A DNA stretch of 20,123 nt from an uncultured Nostocoides sp. (GCA_936931335.1 CAKZIH010000304.1:1-20123), one strand, 5' to 3'. Counted from the first letter of the stretch, positions 1-6,199 are shown. The notes: generated by a model from the sequence alone, not told the origin. Numbers and translations are program-made.

Positions 1-939
1 GCCGAGCGCGCCCGCGAGGAGGCTCGAGAGGCCACCGCAGCGGCGAGGGACATCACCGCGCGCGAGCGGGAGGCGGTGACCGCCGCGCGCGAGGCGTACA
101 TGCCGGTCGCGGACCCGCGCGGCTTCCAGCAGGCCACGCCGGAGACGGCCGCCGCGGCGTGGACCAGCGCGCAGGCGTGGTCCGATCGGGACCCGCAGGC
201 GCAGGCCGCGGCGGAGGCGATCTACGAGATGGGCCGGGAGCGGTGGGGCCAGGACTGGCCCGCGCGGGAGGAGACCGACCGCGCGACGGACCCGGCGACG
301 GTCAGCGACCGCGACAGCGCGTTCCAGGACGCGATGGACCAGGACTGGCGATCGACCGCCGAGGACGTGCAGCTGCAGCAGGTGTGGTCGATGGCGATCG
401 ACGCTGGGAACGAGCCCGGCGCCCCGGAGGCCCGGGCCGCGGTCGAGGCCGAGATGGCCACCCGGCTCGGGGTCGACGTCGAGGACTACGTCAACCGTCT
501 CGACCCCGACACCCGCGAGTTCGTCGACGGCGCGCTCGACGACGCCCAGGCGGCCGGAGACGACCAGCGGGCCGAGGCGGCGAACGAGCGGGCCGCCGCC
601 GCAGCGTGGACCGCTCAGGCCGACGTCGAGGAGGCCCGAGAGGGCGGCGCGGACGACGCCGGCGACGTCGAGCAGGCGCACGAGCACTCCGCGCACGCGC
701 TCGGGGACGAGGGCGTGGCCGCGGGCCACGCCGCCCGGGCGGCGGAGGCCGACGGGGAGGCCAGCCGCCTCGACAGGGCCGCGATCATAGACGCGCCCGC
801 AGCGGCCCGTGAGGCCCGCGTGCGGACCGCTCCCGCGTTCGGCCGGACCACCGTCGTCGGCGTCACCGCGTCGAAGACCCCCCGCGCACGGAAGAACGTC
901 GCCCGCGGCGCCGACCGCAGCCACGACGTCGAGCGTTGA
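1..939 (+). CDS. Partial Ala/Glu/Arg-rich protein, possible relaxase or mobilisation-protein C-terminus
   Basis: The reading frame is open from the first base of the window, so this is the C-terminal 312 residues of a longer protein; the GTG at 76 is internal. Codon third positions are strongly G/C, which supports a real gene. The first 30 or so residues are charged and Ala-rich, looking like a coiled coil (AERAREEAREATAAA). The rest is acidic and Ala-rich with no catalytic motif I recognise, and the last 40 residues are basic. Long charged helical tails of this type are common at the end of actinobacterial relaxases and mobilisation proteins. With a T4SS present but no relaxase elsewhere in the window, that is a reasonable guess but not shown by sequence. 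Its last 45 bases are duplicated at 1730-1774, and the likely original terminator now lies beyond that second copy. Confidence 0.75.
   Translation, partial: AERAREEAREATAAARDITAREREAVTAAREAYMPVADPRGFQQATPETAAAAWTSAQAWSDRDPQAQAAAEAIYEMGRERWGQDWPAREETDRATDPATVSDRDSAFQDAMDQDWRSTAEDVQLQQVWSMAIDAGNEPGAPEARAAVEAEMATRLGVDVEDYVNRLDPDTREFVDGALDDAQAAGDDQRAEAANERAAAAAWTAQADVEEAREGGADDAGDVEQAHEHSAHALGDEGVAAGHAARAAEADGEASRLDRAAIIDAPAAAREARVRTAPAFGRTTVVGVTASKTPRARKNVARGADRSHDVER
895..939 (+). repeat. Direct repeat copy 1: 3' end of the left-edge gene
   Basis: This 45-bp stretch aligns without gaps to 1730-1774 (offset 835). The final 27 bases, through the TGA stop, match at 25 of 27 positions; by my count 36 of 45 match overall. 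It encodes the last residues of the left-edge protein, ending SHDVER. Confidence 0.8.
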
Positions 940-974
940 CCCTCATGCGCTTGGTTCGGCGGCGCTCCGGCGTC

Positions 975-999
975 TGAGTCATAGACTCCGCGTGACTCA
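975..999. promoter_or_regulatory. Inverted repeat TGAGTCA-N11-TGACTCA, possible operator
   Basis: Arms at 975-981 and 993-999 are exact reverse complements, and each arm is itself nearly palindromic. It lies 25 bp before the ATG of the repeat-containing gene at 1025, where a promoter or operator would be expected. No clear -10/-35 pair was found. Confidence 0.35.
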
Positions 1000-1024
1000 T
1001 TGGGACCAAGCGGTGCGGGGGCAG

Positions 1025-1711
1025 ATGGAGAACGTCGGAAGGCCGGTACCGCGCGTCTCCGTCTTCTCGCCGTCCTGGCAGGGCCGTCTCGCCGCTCAGT
1101 TCCGAATCGCTGACGTGATGCGGGCGTCGATGCCCCCGAGCGTGTTCCAGCAGTCGGTCGGGTTGTCGAAGATCGCTCAGGCGTCGATGTCGCCGAGCGT
1201 GTTCCAGCAGTCGGTCGGGTTGTCGAAGATCGCTCAGGGGGCGGTGCCCCCGATCCTGTTCCAGCAGTCGGCCGGGCTGGGCATGCTGGCGCGGACGTTG
1301 CAGGCCTCGCCGTTCTCGGAGGGCATGAGTTGGCCAGGTATGGCCGTCCCGCGCGCGGCGCGGGAGAGCACGGGCCGTCACCCGGGACGGGCCGAGCTCG
1401 GTGACCTGCTGGACGAGGACGGCTTCTTCCACCTTGACGAGCGAGACATCCTGGCCTCGCGGGACGTCGACCGTTTCACGGCCGAGGATCTCGAAAGGGC
1501 TGAGCGGCTGTTCGCTGCCTGGGTCACGGCCGTCCACTGCACGGTGGTCTACTGCGTCACGGCAGTCGGACAGGACCATGCGACCTTGGGCACCGCGATC
1601 AACGCCGGGATCCAGCTTCTAGGGCCCCCCGGCGCCATTTGGGTCTACCTCCAGACTCTCAACTTCGTCCGTAAAGCACGCGAGGACGGCGGCATCACGC
1701 CGTGGTGGTGA
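1025..1711 (+). CDS. Unrecognised protein with three tandem 19-residue repeats and a hydrophobic C-terminal part
   Basis: I do not recognise this 228-residue protein. Residues 34-52, 53-71 and 72-90 are tandem repeats of the pattern ASMxPSVFQQSVGLSKIAQ, the third more diverged. A middle acidic segment (about 125-160, LGDLLDEDGFF) is followed by a hydrophobic region around 163-182 and another around 188-207, which could be one or two membrane helices or a buried helical core; the protein ends TPWW. Start chosen at ATG 1025, with a weak purine-rich GCGGGGG upstream; GTG 992 and GTG 1013 are alternatives. The gene fills the space between the two copies of the left-edge gene's tail, so it looks like inserted cargo. 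A toxin, immunity or defence role is possible by location only. Confidence 0.6.
   Translation: MENVGRPVPRVSVFSPSWQGRLAAQFRIADVMRASMPPSVFQQSVGLSKIAQASMSPSVFQQSVGLSKIAQGAVPPILFQQSAGLGMLARTLQASPFSEGMSWPGMAVPRAARESTGRHPGRAELGDLLDEDGFFHLDERDILASRDVDRFTAEDLERAERLFAAWVTAVHCTVVYCVTAVGQDHATLGTAINAGIQLLGPPGAIWVYLQTLNFVRKAREDGGITPWW
1124..1294 (+). repeat. Three tandem 57-bp coding repeats
   Basis: Units at 1124-1180, 1181-1237 and 1238-1294. Units 1 and 2 differ at only 2 of 57 bases, which indicates recent duplication. Unit 3 is diverged but keeps the core VFQQS/LFQQS. The unit is a multiple of three, so the frame is kept. Confidence 0.9.
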
Positions 1712-1729
1712 AGACTCACCGCCCCCACG

Positions 1730-1774
1730 AACGTCAGTCGGGCCGGTGACCGCAGGCACGACGTCGAGCGCTGA
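1730..1774 (+). repeat. Direct repeat copy 2: displaced 3' end of the left-edge gene
   Basis: Matches 895-939 without gaps, including the terminal TGA. It has no upstream reading frame of its own and sits directly before the strong hairpin at 1782-1814. This is the arrangement expected if the original gene end and its terminator were displaced by an insertion of about 0.8 kb. Confidence 0.75.
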
Positions 1775-1781
1775 GACGCGA

Positions 1782-1814
1782 CAGGGCGCGGGGGACATCG
1801 TCCCCCGCGCCCTG
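1782..1814. terminator. Strong hairpin, probable bidirectional terminator
   Basis: Perfect 15-bp GC-rich stem (1782-1796 pairs with 1800-1814) with a 3-nt loop. There is no long T-run, which is common in high-GC actinobacteria. It lies between convergent genes: rightward transcription from 1-1711 and the minus-strand gene ending at 1847. Confidence 0.75.
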
Positions 1815-1846
1815 CCGTCCTAGGTGCGGCCCTCAGGCCGTGACCG

Positions 1847-1990
1847 TCACTTGTTGCGCTCGGTCACCGTGGTCTTCGGGCTCCGCTTCGCCGTCGAGGC
1901 CTTGACGTACCGACCCGTGATGGCGCTGCGGTGGTGAACCCCCTTCCCGCCACCGGACTTGCTACCGCCGCTGCTCTTCTTTCCTGCCAT
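1847..1990 (-). CDS. Small basic Ser/Lys/Gly-rich protein of a common actinobacterial hypothetical family
   Basis: A 47-residue, very basic protein with an N-terminal Lys/Ser/Gly run followed by RSAITGRYVKASTAKRSPKT and ending VTERNK. The pattern RSAxTGRYV-x-A-x-A-x-R-x-P-x-TTV is frequent in tiny proteins on actinobacterial chromosomes, plasmids and phages; they are sometimes labelled multidrug transporter, which cannot be right at this size. Start chosen at ATG 1990 because a GGAG lies about 8 nt upstream; a longer frame starting further out has no such site. Function is unknown; the charge suggests nucleic-acid binding. It may be transcribed from the region of the NrdR-like boxes about 180 bp upstream. 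Confidence 0.75.
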   Translation of the reverse strand: MAGKKSSGGSKSGGGKGVHHRSAITGRYVKASTAKRSPKTTVTERNK

Positions 1991-2044
1991 GGATGTAACT
2001 CCGTCCCACCCCACGAGGGGGCCTAGACGCACCCCGAGAGCGGT

Positions 2045-2136
2045 GTAACGTCGCTGACCTACCTGGCCGTAGAGCCCAGCCCCGACACCGCCGCTCCGAC
2101 GATGGTGTCGGGGCTGAGTGCTACCTGAGACGTTAC
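2045..2136. repeat. Nested inverted repeats (13-bp hairpin inside GTAACGTC/GACGTTAC)
   Basis: An inner hairpin has arms 2077-2089 and 2104-2116 (CAGCCCCGACACC and its complement; 13 perfect bp, 14-nt loop). An outer 8-bp pair, GTAACGTC at 2045-2052 and GACGTTAC at 2129-2136, encloses it. If the small gene at 1847-1990 is transcribed from the NrdR-like site, this structure would lie in its 5' leader. It could also be a terminator or protein-binding site. Confidence 0.6.
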
Positions 2137-2165
2137 CCGACGTCACCGACAACCGCGAGCACCAA

Positions 2166-2214
2166 ACACAACATCTAGTGGTGTCGTCCCGCGTCTGGGC
2201 ACAACATGTAGTGC
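2166..2214. promoter_or_regulatory. Two tandem NrdR-box-like palindromes
   Basis: Near-palindromes ACACAACATCTAGTGG (2166-2181) and GCACAACATGTAGTGC (2199-2214) share CACAACAT-S-TAGTG with one mismatch in 14. They are spaced 33 bp start to start, about three helical turns. Paired 16-bp boxes of this form and spacing are the known binding pattern of NrdR, the ATP/dATP-sensing repressor of ribonucleotide reductase genes. The match to NrdR boxes is from memory of the consensus. No nrd gene is present in the window. The nearest downstream gene is the small basic protein at 1847-1990 on the minus strand. Confidence 0.5.
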
Positions 2215-2305
2215 CTACGGGGCGCGCTTGGCCGAAGGTATGGGGGTCGACGCGGTGCCATACGCCACACAGAACTGGAACTGAGTCAACGCGAGAGGCC
2301 CGGCG

Positions 2306-2419
2306 CTATCCCGTCGCCGCGAAGACGCCGGCAGGGGGTGGCTCGACGGCCCAGGGCTCGCCCACGACGTGCTCGCCGGCCGCGGGCCGGCACTTGCCGA
2401 ACGGGCTGGTCTCCTCCGT
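2306..2419 (-). pseudogene. 3' fragment of a DUF4913 gene
   Basis: On the minus strand the frame ending at the TAG at 2306-2308 reads TEETSPFGKCRPAAGEHVV, then GEPWAVEPPPAGVF. This aligns with TKETSPFTKCRAAAGDHVI, then PDPWPAEPAPLGLF, at the C-terminus of the intact DUF4913 protein (6220-6609). Similarity stops abruptly at about 2419 with no start or N-terminal domain upstream. It is therefore a truncated remnant, the leftmost of three DUF4913 3' ends in the same orientation. It lacks the palindrome carried by the other two. Confidence 0.8.
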
Positions 2420-2464
2420 CTGTGCTGTCCGGCCTGACGCCTGCCGGTGTGTGACTCCCTGCAT

Positions 2465-3799
2465 TCAGAGTTCGAGGTCTCCAGCCGGTGATCGGGTGAT
2501 GGCTCGGGGTGAGTGAGGCGTGGCACGATCTGGGTCGGTGGCCGGGCTGGGCAGCGCGGGGGCCTTCAAGTCCGTCGCGCGCAGGACGTCGAGGTCGACC
2601 TTCCGGAGCCGCGGGAGCTCAGTGACATCGCGGACGAATCGGTCGAAGCCGGGCATCGTGAACCCGACGACCCCGTGGCGCACGTCGGTGATGATGGATT
2701 TCTGACGGAGCTGCTCGCGGTACTGGCTGAGGCTGGTGCTCGATGTGTGGAGGGCGGCGGCGATGTCAGCGGTACGGGCCTCGCCGGCGTCGTTGACGAC
2801 CTGCGCCATGGCCGCGAGGTAGGCGCGTTCGCGGTCGGTGCACTTCTCCCACCGGCCGGGATACATCCCCTCGGACAGGCCGGTCTCGACGTCCTTGACG
2901 GCGGCACGGGTCGAAGCGAGGTCGATGGTGTCGCCGGCGGAGGGTGCTCGGTTCATCCATGCCTCGTCGCCGAACTGCTGGATGAGGAAGGGCGAGCCGT
3001 TGGCTCGCTCCAGGACGAGGTCGGCGGCGTCTCGTTCCCAGCGGACACCCTTCTCCAGCGCGGGTTCCAGGAGGGCGAGCTCGGCGTCCTCCGGGTCGAA
3101 AGCGGTCACCGTGCGGAACTGGAACCGCTCGGTGAACGTGCAGGCGTCCATGACCTTCTTCGGGGTGCTCGGCAGGCCCGCTCCGAAGACTGCGACGGAG
3201 CCGACGTCCCGGTTGCCGAGGACGTCCTGGAAGGCGTTCGCGATGACGACAAGGTCGTCCTTGCGTGGCTCGGGGAGCTCGTCGATAGTCAGGACGAGAC
3301 CTGTCCGCCCTGCGTCGCGCGCGATCGCGGCGGCGTCGGTGATGACGTCGGTGAGCTGGGCGCGCTGGTTCACGAGGTTGTTCGAGGCGTCGTCTGACCG
3401 TCCCTTGGCGCCGACCTTGACCAGGCCTGCGTTGATCTCGATGTCGAGGTTGGACAGTCGGGCCCGTAGGCGCTCCCATGTGCCCGCGACGGTCCTGTTG
3501 TGCAGCGGGGCGACGGCCTCGGCGATCTTCGCGGCGAGGAACTGGGGGTTGTTCGAGGCGCTGTCGAGGGTGACGCCGACGGCCAGGAGGTTGCGCTGGC
3601 GGGCCAGTGACGCGATCTGGTTGAGCAGGACGGTCTTGCCCACGCCGCGGGGGCCGTGGAAGGCCAGCACGCTTGGGGCGGGCTGCTGGTCGTTCAGGGA
3701 GCGGGTGAGAACGCGGTCCGCCCGCTTCAGCTGGGCCTCCCGGCCCACGAGCACGGGCGGGGTGACGCCGAACGAGGGGGTGTAGGGGCTGTCCAGCAT
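2465..3799 (-). CDS. AAA+ ATPase with C-terminal winged helix (Orc/AAA_16-like)
   Basis: A 444-residue cytoplasmic ATPase. It opens with VLVGREAQLKRADRVL, the typical pre-Walker-A segment of Orc/Cdc6-like and AAA_16 ATPases. Walker A is GPRGVGKT (49-56), Walker B is VLTIDEL (169-175), and a sensor-like strand VAVFGAGLP lies at about 202-210. The C-terminal part (about 310-400) looks like a winged helix, with helices around RTADIAAALHTSSTSLSQYR. Such stand-alone ATPases are frequent on actinobacterial chromosomes and mobile elements; their roles are mostly untested. ATG 3799 is preceded by AGGGTGG at SD distance. Three CTTGATAA boxes just upstream (3812-3847) suggest an operator over its promoter. 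The gene lies between two broken DUF4913 ends, so it is probably acquired cargo. Confidence 0.85.
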   Translation of the reverse strand: MLDSPYTPSFGVTPPVLVGREAQLKRADRVLTRSLNDQQPAPSVLAFHGPRGVGKTVLLNQIASLARQRNLLAVGVTLDSASNNPQFLAAKIAEAVAPLHNRTVAGTWERLRARLSNLDIEINAGLVKVGAKGRSDDASNNLVNQRAQLTDVITDAAAIARDAGRTGLVLTIDELPEPRKDDLVVIANAFQDVLGNRDVGSVAVFGAGLPSTPKKVMDACTFTERFQFRTVTAFDPEDAELALLEPALEKGVRWERDAADLVLERANGSPFLIQQFGDEAWMNRAPSAGDTIDLASTRAAVKDVETGLSEGMYPGRWEKCTDRERAYLAAMAQVVNDAGEARTADIAAALHTSSTSLSQYREQLRQKSIITDVRHGVVGFTMPGFDRFVRDVTELPRLRKVDLDVLRATDLKAPALPSPATDPDRATPHSPRAITRSPAGDLEL

Positions 3800-3811
3800 G
3801 ACGCCACCCTA

Positions 3812-3847
3812 CTTGATAACTCTTGATAAATGAGGCGATTTATCAAG
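3812..3847. promoter_or_regulatory. CTTGATAA box cluster with palindrome CTTGATAAAT-N6-ATTTATCAAG
   Basis: Direct CTTGATAA boxes at 3812-3819 and 3822-3829 (10-bp period), plus the inverted copy TTATCAAG at 3840-3847. The palindrome has 10-bp perfect arms around GAGGCG (3822-3847). It covers the stop codon of the DUF4913 pseudogene and lies 13 bp upstream of the ATPase start. The extra box, absent from the copy at 6199-6224, favours a repressor site for the ATPase gene. The arm-spacer-arm layout also resembles a recombinase core site. Confidence 0.55.
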
Positions 3848-3882
3848 ATTTATGTGGCGTGAACAGGCCGGGCGGTGCCGGT
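3823..3882 (+). repeat. 60-bp direct repeat, copy A
   Basis: Aligns without gaps to 6200-6259: the first 24 bases are identical and about 50 of 60 match overall. It holds the end of a DUF4913 gene (minus strand GLFTPHKS-stop versus GLFTSYNS-stop) and the palindrome. The two copies bracket the winged-helix/DUF3800 unit. Confidence 0.85.
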
Positions 3883-4035
3883 CGGGAGGCCGGGTTCGGA
3901 CGGCGTTCTCGCGCGCGGCGGCCTCGACACTTGGGTGTAGGGGCTGGATGTTGGGGGCGAGGAAGGCCCTCGTCGGGTCGGGATAGCCGCGGCCGCACCC
4001 CGGTCCCGGGCTGGCATCTGCGGCCTCTGCGGTTA
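3843..4035 (-). pseudogene. Degenerate DUF4913 pseudogene (3' half only)
   Basis: The minus-strand DNA from the stop at 3843 up to about 4035 aligns with the 3' half of the intact DUF4913 gene. Matches include the end PGLFTPHKS, a CACTTGG segment near 3928, and a CCCCGGTCCCGGGCTG segment near 4000 corresponding to the PGTG region. The interval between the last two is about 9 bases shorter than in the intact gene, and the frames do not join: PGPGCGRGYPDPTRAFLAP is read in one frame and the terminal PAPPGLFTPHKS in another. The N-terminal half, with the Trp-rich WCPKWWEHPE motif, is missing. It is thus frameshifted and truncated. Confidence 0.8.
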
Positions 4036-4127
4036 TGTTGGGTGGATCGGCAGCGTCGGGGCCCACCGCCTCGCGTCATGGCCCCGTCGGCTGGGCGCGA
4101 TCTGCGCTCCCGCGGCTCCTCGGCGTG

Positions 4128-4185
4128 GGTATAGCACGAGGATCTGGCATGGGTATTAGCAGAAGGTATTAGCAGGCTATAGCAG
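4128..4185 (+). repeat. Iteron-like repeats GGTATTAGCAG
   Basis: GGTATTAGCAG occurs exactly at 4152-4162 and 4165-4175 (13-bp step), followed by the variant GGCTATAGCAG at 4175-4185; a weaker GGTATAGCAC lies at 4128-4137. The array is some 75 bp before the start of the winged-helix gene. It could be an operator for that protein or an iteron set. Confidence 0.6.
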
Positions 4186-4224
4186 GCACCCGCTGTGCCG
4201 GCGTTTTGGACCCTCGTCAGCGGG

Positions 4225-4254
4225 TTGTTGAGTTCAGGTGCAGCGGCCGATACT
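4225..4254 (+). promoter_or_regulatory. Candidate promoter for a leaderless transcript
   Basis: TTGTTG (4225-4230), an 18-bp spacer and GATACT (4249-4254) give a plausible -35/-10 pair. Transcription would begin about 7 bp after the -10, at the ATG at 4261. No good ribosome-binding site precedes that ATG, which fits leaderless translation, common in actinobacteria. Confidence 0.45.
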
Positions 4255-4260
4255 GAGGCC

Positions 4261-5115
4261 ATGAAGAGAACGGTCCGCACCGAATCACACGACAGTCGAG
4301 GCGACGTCACCCCTGCCAGCCCGCACGACACACGCATGGCCTTGGTGGAACGCTCAGGACGCTCCTTCGCGGTCGTGCCTAACGCCTTCGTGCAGAATCC
4401 CAACCAGTCAGGACCGCGCCCTGGCCCCTTGGCCACGTTCGTGCGTAACGGAGACCATCGCGGGCTCAACGCCCTGCTGCTGCTCTACACCATGGTGAGC
4501 AGCGGGGACGGCGATAACGGGTGGAGCACCACGCTGCCGCTGGCCGTGTGGGCGCGCGCCTTCGACACCGTCTCCACGGCGACACCCGCCTCCGCGAACT
4601 CGGCCGCGACCAAGATTGTCACCCGCTTGTGCAATCGTGGCTTGGTCGAGCGTCGGCGATCGGGCCGTGCCCGAAGTGTCACCCTCACATTGCTCAATGC
4701 GGATGGCGGTGGCGGTCCGTACGTGCGTCCACGGGGATCGGACCGAGACGACTGGTTCATCCGGCTGGACCATCGGTATTGGAGTCAGGAGTGGGACAAG
4801 AGACTGAGCCTGCCAGCGCTGGCGATGCTGCTGGTTGCGCTTCACGAGAAGCCGGGCTTCGCCCTGCCGACCGAGAAGGTCCCCGCTTGGTACGGGTGGT
4901 CGGCTGACACCGCCGAGCGCGGGTTCCGCGAGCTCCAAGACGAGGGCCTGTTGAGCATGTCTGCCGAGGTGTACGCCGAGCCGATGAGCCCCACGGGTCT
5001 CGGGTCCAGGAACCGGTACACCGTCCAATCCCCGTTCGACCCCAAGTCGGTGGATGCGGCAGTCAAGGGAAAAGACAAGCGGCGACTCGCACGAGCCAAA
5101 GCGAGCAGGGCATGA
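4261..5115 (+). CDS. Double winged-helix DNA-binding protein, first gene of a pair
   Basis: A 284-residue protein of no named family that I can recall. Two segments look like winged helices. Residues about 65-145 contain LNALLLLYTMVSSG and a recognition-helix-like ATKIVTRLCNRGLVERRR. Residues about 168-255 contain LSLPALAMLLVALHEK, then WYGWSADTAERGFRELQDEG, and end in a turn with NRYTV. The tail is basic (KGKDKRRLARAKASRA). Two winged helices with upstream iteron-like repeats recall Rep_3-type initiators, but an autoregulated transcription factor fits equally well. ATG 4261 is chosen because a promoter places the transcript start on it; ATG 4336 is an alternative. The stop overlaps the next start (ATGA), so the two proteins are probably made together. 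Confidence 0.75.
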   Translation: MKRTVRTESHDSRGDVTPASPHDTRMALVERSGRSFAVVPNAFVQNPNQSGPRPGPLATFVRNGDHRGLNALLLLYTMVSSGDGDNGWSTTLPLAVWARAFDTVSTATPASANSAATKIVTRLCNRGLVERRRSGRARSVTLTLLNADGGGGPYVRPRGSDRDDWFIRLDHRYWSQEWDKRLSLPALAMLLVALHEKPGFALPTEKVPAWYGWSADTAERGFRELQDEGLLSMSAEVYAEPMSPTGLGSRNRYTVQSPFDPKSVDAAVKGKDKRRLARAKASRA

Positions 5116-5864
5116 GCCAGAAGTGGATGAGGCCCGACCAAGAGGGCGATCAGAAGGTACTGGAGAAGAAGTACGAAAACCTGCCTGATGACGCCTCAGT
5201 GGCATACGTCGATGAGTCGTACAGGCTCCCACACGATTGCCGCGGCGACGAGGAGCCGTTCTACCTCATGACCGCTGTGCTGCTCTGCGCATCCGAGCTC
5301 GACGACGTCCGCGGCGATATGTGTTCGATCGCAGGCGGCCCGCGGTGGCACACGAGCGAGTTGCGGGGCACCGACGAGGGCTGTCAGAAGATCGAGGAGA
5401 TGATGGACTACCTGGCCAAGTACCGCGACCCGTGCGTGGTCGCGGTGGCGCACACTCCCGGTCAGGGTCAGACTGCGATCGAGATGCGACGGCTTTGCCT
5501 AACGGGGCTGCTCCAGACACTCGAGTCGGACGGGGTGCCACAGGGGAGGAAGGTCAAGCTGGTCGTGCTCGAGAAGCAGCAGGAGCCCAAGGACACGAAG
5601 CGAGATCTCCACACCGTGTCAGCCGCTCGATCCGATAACCGGATCAGCCGGGGGCTGCAGATCCAGCATGTGTCGCCGGCTGTGGAACACCTGCTGTGGC
5701 TGCCTGACACGGTCTCCAACGTCTACCGCCGACTCATCACCCACGGTGATGCGCTCGTTCAGCAGATCAGCGGCCAGACGGTGACGGTCTGCCTGTCCGG
5801 GGCAAAGAGCGACCCCCTGGCCGCCGCAGCACATATCCAGGGGGTAAGCCGTCTGTTCCCGTAG
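5112..5864 (+). CDS. DUF3800-like protein (putative RNase H-fold nuclease)
   Basis: A 250-residue protein. The strand SVAYVDESYRL (29-39), with Asp34-Glu35 followed by a YLMTAVLL strand (51-58), is the hallmark opening of DUF3800-type proteins, which are thought to adopt an RNase H/transposase-like fold with acidic catalytic residues. A further strand KLVVLEKQQ (149-157) and the C-terminal LLWLPDTVSN motif (about 194-203) also fit that group. The biochemical role of DUF3800 is not established. The start overlaps the preceding stop by 4 nt, so it is co-translated with the winged-helix protein. The pair sits alone between duplicated DUF4913 ends, suggesting a self-contained cargo module. The family assignment is from motif memory and should be treated as probable. 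Confidence 0.65.
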   Translation: MSQKWMRPDQEGDQKVLEKKYENLPDDASVAYVDESYRLPHDCRGDEEPFYLMTAVLLCASELDDVRGDMCSIAGGPRWHTSELRGTDEGCQKIEEMMDYLAKYRDPCVVAVAHTPGQGQTAIEMRRLCLTGLLQTLESDGVPQGRKVKLVVLEKQQEPKDTKRDLHTVSAARSDNRISRGLQIQHVSPAVEHLLWLPDTVSNVYRRLITHGDALVQQISGQTVTVCLSGAKSDPLAAAAHIQGVSRLFP

Positions 5865-6199
5865 GAAGAGTACGGTCTCTGCTCGCCAACGAGTATGCTC
5901 GTATACGAGGGAAAACGCAAGCCCATCCACGTCGCCTCGCGTGACAGTCCTCTGCGCGACGTGCAGCGCTCCTGCTACGCCGCCTTGGCCCTTCTCCGAC
6001 CTCCTTGCCTAACCGGAGGCGGTCCGGGCTGACGTCGTGGTCGGTGTCAGCCGTGCCGCGCACGGACCTCATCGGGCACCTCGTCAGGTCCAGGGCAAGG
6101 GCGCTCCCATCAGCCGGCACGGGCGTACATGCCGGGATCGGGGCCGGGGTCCGTGAGGGACAGGTCGGAACGCCGACCCTCGCCACGACCTCCAACGCC
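5865..6199. other. Intergenic region with one 12-bp palindrome
   Basis: I see no convincing gene in these 335 bases. It holds the perfect palindrome CTCGTATACGAG (5898-5909), preceded by the related ACGAGTATG, which could be a small operator, and a 6-bp inverted repeat GGACCT/AGGTCC around 6064-6091. Short frames here are poor in codon bias and end in the direct repeat. Confidence 0.5.

Larger units (their letters stand above)
3847..6199. mobile_element. Candidate inserted cassette bounded by DUF4913 3' ends
   Basis: The 60-bp direct repeats at 3823-3882 and 6200-6259 bracket this segment, which carries the winged-helix/DUF3800 operon, an iteron-like array and about 330 bp of non-coding DNA. 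The layout resembles site-specific insertion at the 3' end of a gene with regeneration of that end. No recombinase is encoded inside, so it would have to move in trans. Homologous recombination between related plasmids is an alternative, and the degenerate 3843-4035 copy shows the event is old. Confidence 0.4.

Noticed and set aside
1124..1294. Possible CRISPR-like repeat array
   Set aside because: The units are contiguous 57-bp in-frame coding repeats with no spacers.
1997..2152. N-terminal extension of the small basic protein
   Set aside because: No ribosome site for the longer start and the added residues pass through the hairpin region; ATG 1990 has GGAG at proper spacing.
2118..2526. 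Frames on both strands over 2118-2526
   Set aside because: Poor codon bias, no family resemblance; the region is explained by the regulatory palindromes and the DUF4913 fragment.
2513..3785. Two plus-strand open frames (about 294 and 315 codons) opposite the AAA ATPase
   Set aside because: The minus-strand frame has intact Walker motifs; these are shadow frames.
3822..3847. Chromosomal dif/XerCD site
   Set aside because: The inner ATAA/TTAT of XerC and XerD arms are not separated by 6 bp here (10 bp instead), so it is not a standard dif; a different recombinase or a repressor remains possible.
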